Shown: positions 7,750 to 16,423 of the stretch, one piece after another | Numbering within the stretch: the stretch's first letter is position 1 | Layout: each line of letters opens with the position of its first letter | DNA from: JAVKFF01 sp040226215 | GTDB taxonomy: Bacteria > Pseudomonadota > Alphaproteobacteria > DSM-16000 > Inquilinaceae | Direction of reading: 5' to 3' | Length of the DNA stretch: 33,963 bases | Assembly: GCA_040226215.1 (NCBI GenBank) | Contig: JAVKFF010000182.1 | Coordinates: 1 to 33,963, forward strand | Program-made: the position numbers and the translations under genes | Notes under the pieces: model-generated | The model's database searches: none | Told to the model about the DNA's origin: nothing | What the model saw: only the letters and a program-made list of their open reading frames with translations

Positions 7750-8256
7750 TCATACTGTCACTCCTTCCGCGATCAAGAATTCATTGAAGTTGAGGTGATC
7801 AACTCCCTCTCGATCACAAAGATCGGGTATCCTCATCTTGGTCGCGCTCGGCGGTCCGAGGTTTCTCTTCTCCATACTGACCACTGGTCGACCAAGAGTC
7901 TTAGCTAATGCTACAATTGATAAGTCATTCAAGCTGATCGTATTCTTCCTACCACCGTTATATTCTGAAATATAGTCATTATATTTTTTCCGCCAAGACT
8001 CGACCCATGCGAGATATTCTTCCCACCCCCAGTCACCAACACCAACCTCAAAACAGCACTCGCCGTTGCAGGATTTGAGAGCATCTCCGGCAACACCGTA
8101 GACTGACTTCAACTCGACGCTGATCTCGTAGTTCCAGCAGAAAATGTGGCCATGAATCAGTTTTACTACTTGCCCCCACAGAGAAACATAAATCGTCTCC
8201 GGCATTTCCATTACTGGGTTCGAAATTCCAGAAGTGTCCAAGCAATATTTGTGCAT
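7750..8256 (-). CDS. DUF4411 family PIN-like toxin
   Basis: A 168-residue protein beginning MHKYCLDTSGISNP, with the first PIN-like Asp at residue 7. The later 'SLNDLSIVALAKTLGRPVVSMEKR' holds the second acidic cluster and the 'VV(T/S)xE' strand, followed by the basic/nucleotide-proximal KMRIPDLC segment. This layout fits DUF4411, a PIN-like predicted RNase family that neighbours COG2856-type XRE/ImmA proteins in predicted toxin-antitoxin pairs. The start codon immediately follows the stop of the upstream gene (no gap), so translation is probably coupled. The gene is clearly AT-richer than the flanks (for example around 7960-7995), pointing to horizontal acquisition. Here the toxin-like gene follows the antitoxin-like one. 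Confidence 0.78.
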   Translation of the reverse strand: MHKYCLDTSGISNPVMEMPETIYVSLWGQVVKLIHGHIFCWNYEISVELKSVYGVAGDALKSCNGECCFEVGVGDWGWEEYLAWVESWRKKYNDYISEYNGGRKNTISLNDLSIVALAKTLGRPVVSMEKRNLGPPSATKMRIPDLCDREGVDHLNFNEFLIAEGVTV

Positions 8257-9450
8257 TTACACCCTGAACTCCTCTCTTATGGCGTTCAGGTGTAGTAGAT
8301 TGTTTATCCCCATATATTCGGCAGCGTTGTGGCTGCTAATGATTCCAGAACCCCACGCTTCAAGGACAAGACCCGTATAAAAATGGCCTCTACTGTTGAC
8401 GTAGCGCTTTCCGTAGTACTTCGGTCTGCCGTGCGCGACAAAATTTGCCTCTTCGCGCTGGAAGATCGGCCGCATCGTATTCCAGTAGAAACTGGATTGC
8501 ACATACCCAAGGTTCACAAGGCGTACCAGCATGGCATGCCTGCTGATCCCGAAAGACCCAGCAAGGTCTGACAGTCGACGAGAATCAAATGAAGCCTGGG
8601 GCTCGTCGGGTCGCGCCTCATACCTTTCAAGCCAATCAGCCGGAACGAGAAACGCTCCGGCAAATGCGTTGCACCAATCTTCTATGTGCCGCTCTGCCGA
8701 TGCGGAATCTGTCCCGGCGGACGGACCGCCGCTGATAGCGCTGGTCCGGGTAAGGACATGCCCGAACTCATGCGCAAGCGTGAATGCCTGCGCACTCGGC
8801 GCTTCGCCGCCAAAAACGATCACCGGCAGTGGGGTCGCATACAGACAAATACCTCGTGCCCGAAGCTTGGTCAGCCCGTTCTGCCGCAGAACCAGCACGC
8901 CCATCGCCTCGATGCGGTCCCGAAGCACGGACGGTATCTGATCGCGTTCGCGGATCGGCAGGTCAATTTGGTCCTCAATACCAAACCGCATCGCCTCTCG
9001 AGCGATAGCCGCCGCATCCGATGGATTAGACTCAATGGTGAACGTCAGATTCTCGGAAAGGACGGGTGGGCGCTCACCGAGTTCCTCAATTAGCGCCAGC
9101 GCATTTGCCCGCTGCTCCTCCGCCCACGCCTGAATCCCCCGGAGCGCCCGAACCTCCTGATCGGTCGGCCCGGATCCCGAGAACAGTCGAAAATCAGGCA
9201 CAAGTTCCACATCGGGAACTTCAGGGATGTTTCGGGCGAAAAATTCGAGAAATGGCCGATCGTAAAGCTTGGCCAGAGCTCGGCCCTGTCGTGGCGTTGG
9301 GCTGCGATCGCCTCGCTCCCATTCCCGCACCCGATCCGGGTTAGTGCTGATCTTCGATGCTACATCATCAACGGAATAGCCCGCACGGAACCGTGCCCAA
9401 ACCAGGACGGCTGGGTTCACAGGAAGCTTGGCTACTTTCACCGTTGACAT
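8257..9450 (-). CDS. XRE-family HTH / ImmA-IrrE zinc metallopeptidase (antitoxin-type)
   Basis: A 397-residue protein. Residues 12-65 form an XRE-type helix-turn-helix (VLVWARFRAGYSVDDVASK, then ...RVREWERGDRSPTPRQ). The central domain is a COG2856 ImmA/IrrE gluzincin-like peptidase with HEFGH at 227-231 and a downstream ERHIEDWCNAFAGAFLVP segment that supplies the third metal ligand and the hydrophobic helix. A C-terminal module (about 275-397) resembles that of other XRE-ImmA proteins of this size. Family knowledge: such proteins pair with PIN-like DUF4411 toxins, probably repressing the operon and neutralising the toxin. It is first in a two-gene unit with the toxin, with zero spacing. A 7-bp direct repeat overlaps its start codon. 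AT-richer codon use than the neighbours supports transfer together with the partner. Confidence 0.85.
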   Translation of the reverse strand: MSTVKVAKLPVNPAVLVWARFRAGYSVDDVASKISTNPDRVREWERGDRSPTPRQGRALAKLYDRPFLEFFARNIPEVPDVELVPDFRLFSGSGPTDQEVRALRGIQAWAEEQRANALALIEELGERPPVLSENLTFTIESNPSDAAAIAREAMRFGIEDQIDLPIRERDQIPSVLRDRIEAMGVLVLRQNGLTKLRARGICLYATPLPVIVFGGEAPSAQAFTLAHEFGHVLTRTSAISGGPSAGTDSASAERHIEDWCNAFAGAFLVPADWLERYEARPDEPQASFDSRRLSDLAGSFGISRHAMLVRLVNLGYVQSSFYWNTMRPIFQREEANFVAHGRPKYYGKRYVNSRGHFYTGLVLEAWGSGIISSHNAAEYMGINNLLHLNAIREEFRV

Positions 9451-9463
9451 TCTAAGATTCTAA
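9449..9463 (-). promoter_or_regulatory. Direct repeat overlapping the XRE-ImmA start codon (candidate operator)
   Basis: On the plus strand ATTCTAAGATTCTAA is two perfect copies of ATTCTAA one base apart. On the coding strand this is TTAGAAT-C-TTAGAAT-G, the second copy running into the ATG. TAGAAT also resembles a -10 box, so binding here could block both transcription and translation. This fits autoregulation by the encoded HTH protein. No strong -35 is evident at 16-18 bp. Confidence 0.4.
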
Positions 9464-9597
9464 TTTGTCGCTCGCCCATTGAACACCCCGCCCGTCAAAT
9501 TTGGCTAGACCGCGACATATCCGACTCATTTTCCTCAAGGCGGCATTTCCGTTCTATTATAGCGATCAATATCTCAATCCTTAAATCTTGCATGAGC

Positions 9598-10221
9598 CTA
9601 CCCCAGCTTCTCCCCCACCGTCACCGAGACCGGCAGGGTGTTGCCGCTGGGCGCGAGGGGGCAGGCCCATTGCGGGTCGTGGGCGCAGGAGGGCGAGAAG
9701 GCGAAGTTGAAGTCGAGGATGACCTGGCCGTCGTCGTTCCAGCCGAGATCGGCACCCTTGACGCTGTCGAGCAGATAGCGTCCACCGCCGAACGTGTCCT
9801 GGCCGGAGGTCGCGTCCCTGAACGGCAGGAAGACCCCGCCGCCATAGCCGGTCAGCCAGTAGAGCGTCAGTTCGCCGCCGAGATCGGGGACCAGGCCGCG
9901 GGTACGGGCGAAGGCGCGCAGATGCACCACGCCGTCCGGCCCGGCGGCGATGGTGAGCGATTCCGGCCGTTCCGGCTCCTCCACGTCGACCACGAAACGG
10001 AAGTCCGGATCGTAGGGATAGAAGGGCAGGTCGGCGAACTCGGCCCGGGCCTCCGCCCTGACCGGCGAGGCCGGATGGCCGCGGAACAGCCGGTTCCGCC
10101 CGGTCCGCCACATGGACCAGGCGCGCTCGGGGTCCGGCATGGCGCGCACCGCCTGGTAGAGGTCGGCGACGGCGCGCCGCCAGGACCACAGGCCGAGCGT
10201 TCCTTCCGGCTCCAGCATCAT
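9598..10221 (-). CDS. DUF1684 family protein
   Basis: A 207-residue soluble protein of the DUF1684 family, whose function is unknown. Recognisable segments are the N-terminal 'WRRAVADLYQAVRA', the central 'FRGHPASPVR', 'FADLPFYPYDPDFRF', 'TLYWLTGYGGGVFLPFRDATSG', 'TFGGGRYLLDSVKGADLG' and the C-terminal 'VILDFNFAFSPSCAHDPQWACPLAP', which is the most conserved family motif (small beta domain with two Cys). I chose the ATG at 10221 because AAGGAGG lies upstream of it, although the spacing (11) is long; the ATG at 10242 is the alternative. No signal peptide is visible. It is divergent from the ABC exporter genes; a functional link is not evident. It lies at the right border of the AT-rich insert. 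Confidence 0.82.
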   Translation of the reverse strand: MMLEPEGTLGLWSWRRAVADLYQAVRAMPDPERAWSMWRTGRNRLFRGHPASPVRAEARAEFADLPFYPYDPDFRFVVDVEEPERPESLTIAAGPDGVVHLRAFARTRGLVPDLGGELTLYWLTGYGGGVFLPFRDATSGQDTFGGGRYLLDSVKGADLGWNDDGQVILDFNFAFSPSCAHDPQWACPLAPSGNTLPVSVTVGEKLG

Positions 10222-10428
10222 GGCGCTGGCATCCTCCTTCATTACCGGCGGCAGTGCCGCCTTGAAGCCGGTTGGCGCGTTCGCGTCCGGCTTGTTGGCG
10301 CGGCCGCGGCATGCCACGCTGGCACGCAGCCGCGAACCCGGCGGGACGGCCCTATTTCCGCCCCGCCCTTCTGCTTTCTCCGGCCGCACGGCCACCCGCA
10401 CCCAGACGCAGGCAAGCACGTTCCACCG

Positions 10429-11391
10429 ATGATTTCCATCGACAATCTGACCTTCGACTATCCGACCAAGCGCGCCTTGACCGAGGTCAGTTGCACCATC
10501 GCGGCGGGCAGCGTGACGGCGCTGGTCGGCCCGAACGGCGCCGGCAAGACCACGCTGATGCGCTGCCTGGCCGGCCTCGACCAGCCGGTCACCGGCGCGG
10601 TCGCGGTGGACGGCGTCGACGTGCTGGCCAAGCCGCGCCTGGCGCACCGGCATATCGGCTATCTGCGCGACCTGTTCGGGCTCTACGACGAGCTCAGCGT
10701 GCGCCGCTGCCTCGCCTTCCACGCCGCCGCCTTCGGCGTGGACCGCGCCGAGCGGCCGGCGCGCATCGCCTGGGCGGCCGAGGCGCTGGGCCTCACCGAC
10801 CGGCTGGGCGAGAAGGCGGGGCGCCTGTCGCGCGGCCTGCGCCAACGCCTGGCCATCGCCCAGGTGGTGATCCACAAGCCCAAGGTGCTGCTGCTGGACG
10901 AGCCGGCGTCGGGCCTCGACCCGGAAGCGCGCATGGAGCTCTCCCGCTTCATCGTCAACCTGAACGGCGAGGGCATGACCATCCTCGTCTCCAGCCACAT
11001 CCTGGCGGAGCTGGAGGACTATTCGACCGACGTGCTGATCGTCTCGGGCGGCCGCATCGTCGACCACCAGCACCTGCACGACCGCGCCGGGGAGGGCTTG
11101 TCGGGCCGCTCCGCCTGGCTGGCCCTGCGCTTCGTCGGGGAGACAACCGCCGCTTCGGTGGAGGCGAGCCTGCGCCGCCAGGACCAGGTGCGCGACGTGC
11201 TGCCGGACGGCGACATGGTGCGCTTCCGCTTCGTCGGCACGGCCGAGGAGCGGGCCCGGCTGCTGGCGGCGCTGGTCGCCGACGGCATCGCCGTCGCCAG
11301 CTTCGGGGAGGCCCGCGACCTGGTGCAGGACGCCTACCTGAAATCGGTGCGCCGGGCGGCCGCGCCGGCAGCGCCGGAGGCTTCGCCGTGA
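10429..11391 (+). CDS. ABC transporter ATP-binding protein (ABC-2 exporter type)
   Basis: A 320-residue ATPase subunit that powers export through the next gene's membrane protein. Walker A is GPNGAGKTT (34-42). The signature is LSRGLRQR (133-140), a common exporter variant of LSGGQ. Walker B is VLLLDEP (153-159), followed by ASGLDPEAR, and the switch His lies in LVSSHIL. The C-terminal ~90 residues form a ferredoxin-like accessory domain seen in CcmA-type multidrug/Nod/gliding exporters. The ATG at 10429 begins MISIDNLTFDYP, the usual family start. The stop overlaps the start of the permease (GTGA at 11388-11391), so the two are translationally coupled. The exported substrate cannot be inferred. 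Confidence 0.9.
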   Translation: MISIDNLTFDYPTKRALTEVSCTIAAGSVTALVGPNGAGKTTLMRCLAGLDQPVTGAVAVDGVDVLAKPRLAHRHIGYLRDLFGLYDELSVRRCLAFHAAAFGVDRAERPARIAWAAEALGLTDRLGEKAGRLSRGLRQRLAIAQVVIHKPKVLLLDEPASGLDPEARMELSRFIVNLNGEGMTILVSSHILAELEDYSTDVLIVSGGRIVDHQHLHDRAGEGLSGRSAWLALRFVGETTAASVEASLRRQDQVRDVLPDGDMVRFRFVGTAEERARLLAALVADGIAVASFGEARDLVQDAYLKSVRRAAAPAAPEASP

Positions 11392-12806
11392 ACCCGGAAT
11401 TCACCCGCAATCTCTGGCTGGAGACCGGCCCGTTCCGGCTGTTCGCGCTGGCCGCCGCCGCCCTGGCCCTTCTGGTCGGCGCCTACCTGGTAGCCGGACC
11501 GGCGCTGATCGGCGTGCTGCCGGGGCTGAACCAGCTGGTCGGCGACCCCGCGGCCTTCGCCCGCGTCGCCGTCGCCGGCATGGCGGAAGGCCTGCTCGCG
11601 GTCTTCCTTATCCTCTGGGGCACGCGCAGCGCCGCCGACGCAGTGTTGAGCGAGATCGGCGCGGGCACCTGGGACGGCCAGCGCCTGTCGATGATCGGCC
11701 CCTGGGCGATGAGCTGGGGCAAGCTGCTCGGCGCCCCCGCGGCGGCCTGGATCATCGCGCTCGTCGTCCTCATCCCGGCCTATCTCTGGGGCGCGGGCAC
11801 CGAGGCCGAGGCCCTGCGCCGGCTCGCCTTCATCGTGCTGGCGGCGATCGCCGCCCACGCCGCCGCCTTCGCCATCGGCCTCTCCTTCGCGCTCAGGCGG
11901 GAGACGCGCAGCCGCGCGGTCGTCGCCTTCGCGCATCTCGTCGGCATCCTGGTCGGCTTCGCCCTGTTCGCCAGCCGCGACGGCATCGACGGGCCGGTGG
12001 CGCTCAGCCTCTACGGCCATGCCCTGCCGCCCGACCGCTTCATGCTCGCCCTGGCGGCCGTCGCCACGCTGTGGCTGCTGGTCGCCGACTACCGGCTGAT
12101 GCGCCAGGCGCTGGCCGTGCCGACCGCGCCCTGGGTGTGGATCGTCTTCCTTGCCTTCCTCGCGGCGCTGACCGGCGGGCTCGACGTCACTGGACTGCCG
12201 CAGGTCGTCGGCGCCGTGCTGCCGCCCAAGGGCTATCTCGCGGCCCTCCTCATGCTGCTCGCCATGCTGGCGGCGACCTACGCCGCGGCCGTCGTGCTGC
12301 CACCCGACGCGCTCGGCTGGCGGCGCTGGGCCTCGGCCATGCGCCGGCGTCCCCTGCGGGCGCTCGCCCGCACGCCGATCTTCCTCTACGGCCTGCTGTT
12401 CGCCGCCGGTGCGGTGGTCTTCGGCATCGTCGCGCTCGGCCAGCAGAGCGGCGTCTCCGTGTGGCGGCTGTCGTCGATCAACGGCGAAGCCTTCCTGGTC
12501 GCGCTGCTGTGCTTCGCGATCCGCGACACGCTGCTGCTTTCCGCCGCCTTCGCCGTGCCGGACAAGCGCGGACGGGTGATCGGCGTGCTGGTCTTCATCG
12601 GCCTCAGCTATCTCGTCCTGCCGCTGGCGATCGGCCGCGTCGTGCCGGGCGAGGTCCTGGCCTTTCTGGTCCCGGCGGTCACGCTCGACAGCGTGGCGAT
12701 GATCGTGCCGCCCGCCGCCGAAGCGCTGGTCGCGCTGATCCTCCTCATCTCCGTCGTGCGCCACACGGCGCGCTCGGTTCGCGCCGGCGGCGCGCGGAGA
12801 AGCTGA
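11388..12806 (+). CDS. ABC-2 type transporter permease
   Basis: A 472-residue polytopic membrane protein. Hydrophobic segments occur from residue 20 (LFALAAAALALLVGAYLVAG) through 80-97, 120-150, 155-180, 215-230, 250-275 and more, about 11-12 in all, with Arg/Lys-rich loops between. It starts with GTG at 11388 with GGAGG at 11376-11380, seven bases upstream, and overlaps the ATPase stop by four bases. It is the membrane half of the exporter encoded with the preceding gene. Sequence motifs do not identify a named subfamily; the call rests on topology and coupling. Confidence 0.8.
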   Translation: MNPEFTRNLWLETGPFRLFALAAAALALLVGAYLVAGPALIGVLPGLNQLVGDPAAFARVAVAGMAEGLLAVFLILWGTRSAADAVLSEIGAGTWDGQRLSMIGPWAMSWGKLLGAPAAAWIIALVVLIPAYLWGAGTEAEALRRLAFIVLAAIAAHAAAFAIGLSFALRRETRSRAVVAFAHLVGILVGFALFASRDGIDGPVALSLYGHALPPDRFMLALAAVATLWLLVADYRLMRQALAVPTAPWVWIVFLAFLAALTGGLDVTGLPQVVGAVLPPKGYLAALLMLLAMLAATYAAAVVLPPDALGWRRWASAMRRRPLRALARTPIFLYGLLFAAGAVVFGIVALGQQSGVSVWRLSSINGEAFLVALLCFAIRDTLLLSAAFAVPDKRGRVIGVLVFIGLSYLVLPLAIGRVVPGEVLAFLVPAVTLDSVAMIVPPAAEALVALILLISVVRHTARSVRAGGARRS

Positions 12807-12856
12807 TCGGGAAAGCTTGACCAGCGGCGCCGAGGCTGGCTCAGCTTAGCCCAGCC

Positions 12857-14131
12857 ATGGAGCTTGAAACCTGGATCGGCGGTCTCGTCACCGCGCTCGC
12901 CATCGGCCTGATCGTGGGGCTGGAGCGCGGCTGGCAGGCACGCGCCGCCCGCGAGGGCGACCGCGTCGCGGGCCTGCGCACCTTCGGCCTGCTGGGCCTC
13001 GGCGGCGGCATCACCGGCCTGCTCGCCATCCATCTCGGCGGCAGCCTGCTGGGCTTCGGCCTGCTGGCCGTCGCCGGCCTGCTTGCCGCCGGGCACTGGC
13101 GCTCGGTCGATCTCGACCACGATGTCGGCATCACCACCGTGGTCGCCGGCGTGCTGACCTTCCTGCTCGGCGCGCTGGCCGCCTATGGCGAGCGGGAGGC
13201 CGCGGCGGCCAGCGCCGTCGTCGTCGCCCTCTTGCTTGCCCTCAAGCCCAGCCTGCACGCGCTGCTGACCCGCATCGACGAGCGCGACTTCTGGGCCGTG
13301 CTGCGCCTGCTGCTGATCTCCGTCGTCGTCCTGCCGGTGCTGCCCGACCAGGACTTTGGCCCCTACGGCGCCCTCAACCCGTTCCGCATCTGGCTGCTGG
13401 TGGTGCTGATTTCCGCCCTCTCCTTCGCCGGCTACGTGGCCATGAAGGCGCTGGGTCCGGGGCGTGGCATCGCCCTGACCGCGCTGACCGGCGGCCTCGT
13501 CTCCTCGACCGCGGCGACGCTGTCCTTCGCCCGCATGGCCAAACGCACGCCCGCCCTGCGCCGCCCGCTCGCCGCCGGCATCACCATCGCCAACCTGGTG
13601 ATGGTCGTGCGCATCCTCGTCGTGGGCAGCCTGCTCGCCCCGGTCCTCGCCCTGCCGCTCGCGGTCCTGGCGCTGCCGGCGCTGCTGCTCGGCGGACTGG
13701 CGGCGCTGGCGATCGGGCGCCGGCGGGCATCCCCGCCACCCGACGGCGCGGACCTGGCGAACCCGCTCGCGCTGCGCGTGGCGCTCCTCTTCGCCCTGCT
13801 GCTCGCCGCCACCCAGCTTCTGGTCAGCGCGGCGGAGGACTGGCTGGGCGCCGGCGGGGTGGTCGGCGCGGCCCTGCTCGCCGGGCTGCTCGATGTCGAC
13901 GCCATGACGGTGACGTTGGCCAACGCCGCCACCGGCGGCATGGACCTGCCGCTCGCCACGGCCGCGATCGCCCTCACCGCGCTCGCCAACACGGCGTCGA
14001 AATCGGTCATGCTGGGCGCCGTCGGCGGCATCGGCCTCGCCCGCTACGCCCTGCCGGTGATGGGCGCCATCGTCCTTGGTGGGGCGATCGGCCTGGCGCT
14101 TGTGCTCTTCCTTCCGGTACCCCCGGTCTGA
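12857..14131 (+). CDS. MgtC/SapB family membrane protein with DUF4010 domain
   Basis: A 424-residue inner-membrane protein. Residues 1-140 are an MgtC/SapB domain: 'ALAIGLIVGLERGW' and 'VAGLRTFGLLGLGGG' are the family hallmarks. Residues about 180-420 are a DUF4010 domain, including 'GYVAMKALGPGRGIALTALTGGLVSSTAATLSFARMAK', 'GLLDVDAMTVTLA' and 'ANTASK' segments. The two-domain form (COG3174) is widespread and of unknown transport role; single-domain MgtC is linked to low-Mg2+ and acid survival. It lies 50 bp after the ABC permease, possibly in the same transcript, although a functional connection is not shown. Length and domain order are normal. Confidence 0.85.
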   Translation: MELETWIGGLVTALAIGLIVGLERGWQARAAREGDRVAGLRTFGLLGLGGGITGLLAIHLGGSLLGFGLLAVAGLLAAGHWRSVDLDHDVGITTVVAGVLTFLLGALAAYGEREAAAASAVVVALLLALKPSLHALLTRIDERDFWAVLRLLLISVVVLPVLPDQDFGPYGALNPFRIWLLVVLISALSFAGYVAMKALGPGRGIALTALTGGLVSSTAATLSFARMAKRTPALRRPLAAGITIANLVMVVRILVVGSLLAPVLALPLAVLALPALLLGGLAALAIGRRRASPPPDGADLANPLALRVALLFALLLAATQLLVSAAEDWLGAGGVVGAALLAGLLDVDAMTVTLANAATGGMDLPLATAAIALTALANTASKSVMLGAVGGIGLARYALPVMGAIVLGGAIGLALVLFLPVPPV

Positions 14132-14201
14132 GCGGCTTGCGCCTGCCGCCTTTCCCCAGTATCGACGGGGCTCCCGGATCGAGGCAGCGAGGACGGCACC
14201 A

Positions 14202-16379
14202 ATGGTCGAACGCACGGAGCATGGCAGGTTGAAGGTCGCGACGGTTCTCTTCGACTTCATCAACGAGGAGGCGCTGCCGGGCACCGGTGTGGATCCCGAG
14301 ACCTTCTGGAACGGCTTCGAGGCGATCGTCCACGACCTCGCACCCCGCAACTGGGACCTGCTGGCGAAGCGCGACGAACTCCAGGGCAGGATCGACGACT
14401 GGCACCGCGCCCGCCAGGGCGAGGCCATAGACCCCGCCGCCTATCGCGCCTTCCTGGAGGAGATCGGCTACCTGTTGCCGGAGGGCGAGGACTTCGCCGT
14501 CACCACCGAGACTGTCGACGACGAGATCGCCCGCGTCGCCGGGCCGCAGCTCGTCGTGCCGGTCTCCAACGCCCGCTACGCGCTGAACGCCGCCAACGCC
14601 CGCTGGGGCAGCCTCTACGACGCGCTCTACGGCACCGACGCCATCGCCGAGGCGGACGGCGCGGAGCGCACGGCCGCGTACAACCCGAAGCGCGGCGAAA
14701 AGGTGATCGCCTGGGCCCGCCGCCTGCTCGACGAGATCGCGCCGCTGGCCAGCGGCAGCCATGCCGACGCCACCGGGTTCTCGGTCTACAACGGCATGCT
14801 GACCGTGACGCTCAAGGATGGCGCGGCCTCCACGCCGGCCCATGCCGAGTGCTTCGCCGGCTATCGCGGTCCGGCCGAGGCGCCCGAGGCCATCCTCCTC
14901 GTCAAGCATCGACTGCACGCGGAAATCGTGATCGACAGGGATCACCCGATCGGCCGGGATGACCCGGCCGGCATCGCCGACGTGGTGCTGGAAAGCGCGC
15001 TGACCACCATCCAGGACTGCGAGGACTCCGTCGCCGCCGTCGACGCCGCGGACAAGGTCGGTGTCTACCGCAACTGGCTGGGCCTGATGCGCGGCGACCT
15101 CGAGGAGAGCTTCGAGAAGGGCGGCCGGACGCTGACGCGGCGGCTGAACCCGGACCGGCAGTACACCAGACCTTCCGGGGCACCGCTGACCCTGCCCGGC
15201 CGCAGCCTGATGCTGGTGCGCAATGTCGGCCACCTGATGACCAACCCGGCCGTGCTGGACGCGGACGGCAACGAGGTGCCGGAAGGCCTGCTCGACGCCA
15301 TGGTGACATCGGCCATCGCGCTGCACGACCTGAAGGGCACGGGCGTCCTCCACAACAGCCGCGCCGGCTCGGTCTACATCGTCAAGCCGAAGATGCACGG
15401 GCCGGAAGAGGTCGCCTTCGCCGCTGAGCTGTTCGCCCGCGTCGAGGACGTTCTGGGCATGGCCCGCAACACGCTGAAGATGGGCATCATGGACGAGGAG
15501 CGGCGCACCACGATCAATTTGAAGGAATGCATCCGCGTCGCCGCCGAGCGCGTCGTCTTCATCAATACCGGCTTCCTCGACCGCACGGGCGACGAGATCC
15601 ACACCTCGATGGAGGCGGGGCCGATGATCCGCAAGGGCGACATGAAGGCGGCTCCCTGGATCCAGGCCTATGAGGACCGCAACGTCGATGTCGGCCTCGC
15701 CTGCGGCCTGCGCCGGCACGCCCAGATCGGCAAGGGCATGTGGGCCATGCCCGACCGGATGGCCGACATGCTGGAGGCCAAGATCGGCCACCCCATGGCC
15801 GGCGCCAACACCGCCTGGGTGCCCTCGCCCACCGCCGCCACGCTGCACGCCACCCACTACCACAGGGTCGACGTCGCCGCCCGCCAGCGCGAGCTCTCCC
15901 GGCGCCAGCGGGCGAGCCTCGACGACATCCTGACGATCCCGGTCGCCACGCGGCCGAACTGGACGGCCGAGGAGATCCAGCAGGAGCTCGACAACAACGC
16001 CCAGGGCATTCTCGGCTACGTGGTGCGCTGGATCGACCAGGGCATCGGCTGCTCCAAGGTGCCGGACATCGACGATGTCGGCCTGATGGAGGACCGGGCG
16101 ACCTTGCGCATCTCCAGCCAGCACATCGCCAACTGGCTGCATCACGGCGTCTGTTCCGAGGCGCAGGTGATGGAGACGCTGAAGCGCATGGCGGCGGTGG
16201 TCGATGGTCAGAATGCCGGCGATCCGGCCTACCGCCCGATGGCGCCGGCGTTCGACGACAGCGTCGCCTTCCAGGCGGCCTGCGATCTCGTCTTCAAGGG
16301 ACGGGAGCAGCCCAACGGCTATACCGAGCCGGTGCTGCATGCGCGCCGCATCGAGGCCAAGGCGCGGCAGGCCGGCTGA
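14202..16379 (+). CDS. glcB: Malate synthase G
   Basis: A 725-residue cytosolic enzyme (E. coli GlcB is 723) that condenses glyoxylate with acetyl-CoA to malate, used in the glyoxylate shunt and glycolate use. Hallmarks in order: 'NARWGSLYDALYGTDAI', 'IQDCEDSVAAVDA', 'NPDRQYT', 'LHNSRAGSVYIVKPKMHGPEEV' (catalytic Arg), 'MGIMDEERRTT', 'FINTGFLDRTGDEIHTSMEAGP' (metal and catalytic Glu region), 'NVDVGLACGL', 'IGKGMWAMPD', 'GANTAWVPSPTAATLHATHYH', 'NWLHHGV' and the C-terminal 'GYTEPVLHARR'. The ATG at 14202 is chosen because MVERTEHGRLKVA starts the family homology. No isocitrate lyase or glycolate oxidase gene is adjacent. Confidence 0.95.
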   Translation: MVERTEHGRLKVATVLFDFINEEALPGTGVDPETFWNGFEAIVHDLAPRNWDLLAKRDELQGRIDDWHRARQGEAIDPAAYRAFLEEIGYLLPEGEDFAVTTETVDDEIARVAGPQLVVPVSNARYALNAANARWGSLYDALYGTDAIAEADGAERTAAYNPKRGEKVIAWARRLLDEIAPLASGSHADATGFSVYNGMLTVTLKDGAASTPAHAECFAGYRGPAEAPEAILLVKHRLHAEIVIDRDHPIGRDDPAGIADVVLESALTTIQDCEDSVAAVDAADKVGVYRNWLGLMRGDLEESFEKGGRTLTRRLNPDRQYTRPSGAPLTLPGRSLMLVRNVGHLMTNPAVLDADGNEVPEGLLDAMVTSAIALHDLKGTGVLHNSRAGSVYIVKPKMHGPEEVAFAAELFARVEDVLGMARNTLKMGIMDEERRTTINLKECIRVAAERVVFINTGFLDRTGDEIHTSMEAGPMIRKGDMKAAPWIQAYEDRNVDVGLACGLRRHAQIGKGMWAMPDRMADMLEAKIGHPMAGANTAWVPSPTAATLHATHYHRVDVAARQRELSRRQRASLDDILTIPVATRPNWTAEEIQQELDNNAQGILGYVVRWIDQGIGCSKVPDIDDVGLMEDRATLRISSQHIANWLHHGVCSEAQVMETLKRMAAVVDGQNAGDPAYRPMAPAFDDSVAFQAACDLVFKGREQPNGYTEPVLHARRIEAKARQAG

Positions 16380-16394
16380 CGGTTTTTCGCCGGA

Positions 16395-16412
16395 TCGGGG
16401 AATATTCCCCGA
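16395..16412. repeat. Perfect 18-bp palindrome TCGGGGAATATTCCCCGA
   Basis: The sequence equals its own reverse complement over all 18 bases, with a GGAATATTCC core. It is 16 bp after the malate synthase stop and about 80 bp before the Asp/Trp-repeat protein start. It could be an operator for a dimeric regulator, or a short-loop (ATAT) hairpin acting as a glcB terminator; no T-run follows. Confidence 0.6.
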
Positions 16413-16423
16413 CCGCACCCGTT
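16399..16423 (+). promoter_or_regulatory. Candidate ECF/EcfG-like promoter for the Asp/Trp protein-sigma-protease unit
   Basis: GGAAT at 16399-16403 and CGTT at 16420-16423 are separated by 16 bases. This fits the alphaproteobacterial ECF/EcfG pattern GGAA(C/T)-N16/17-CGTT, with one mismatch to GGAAC. The -35 half lies inside the 18-bp palindrome, so a palindrome-binding protein would compete with the sigma factor. It is about 70 bp from the start codon of the first gene. The match is by eye and unproven. Confidence 0.4.
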
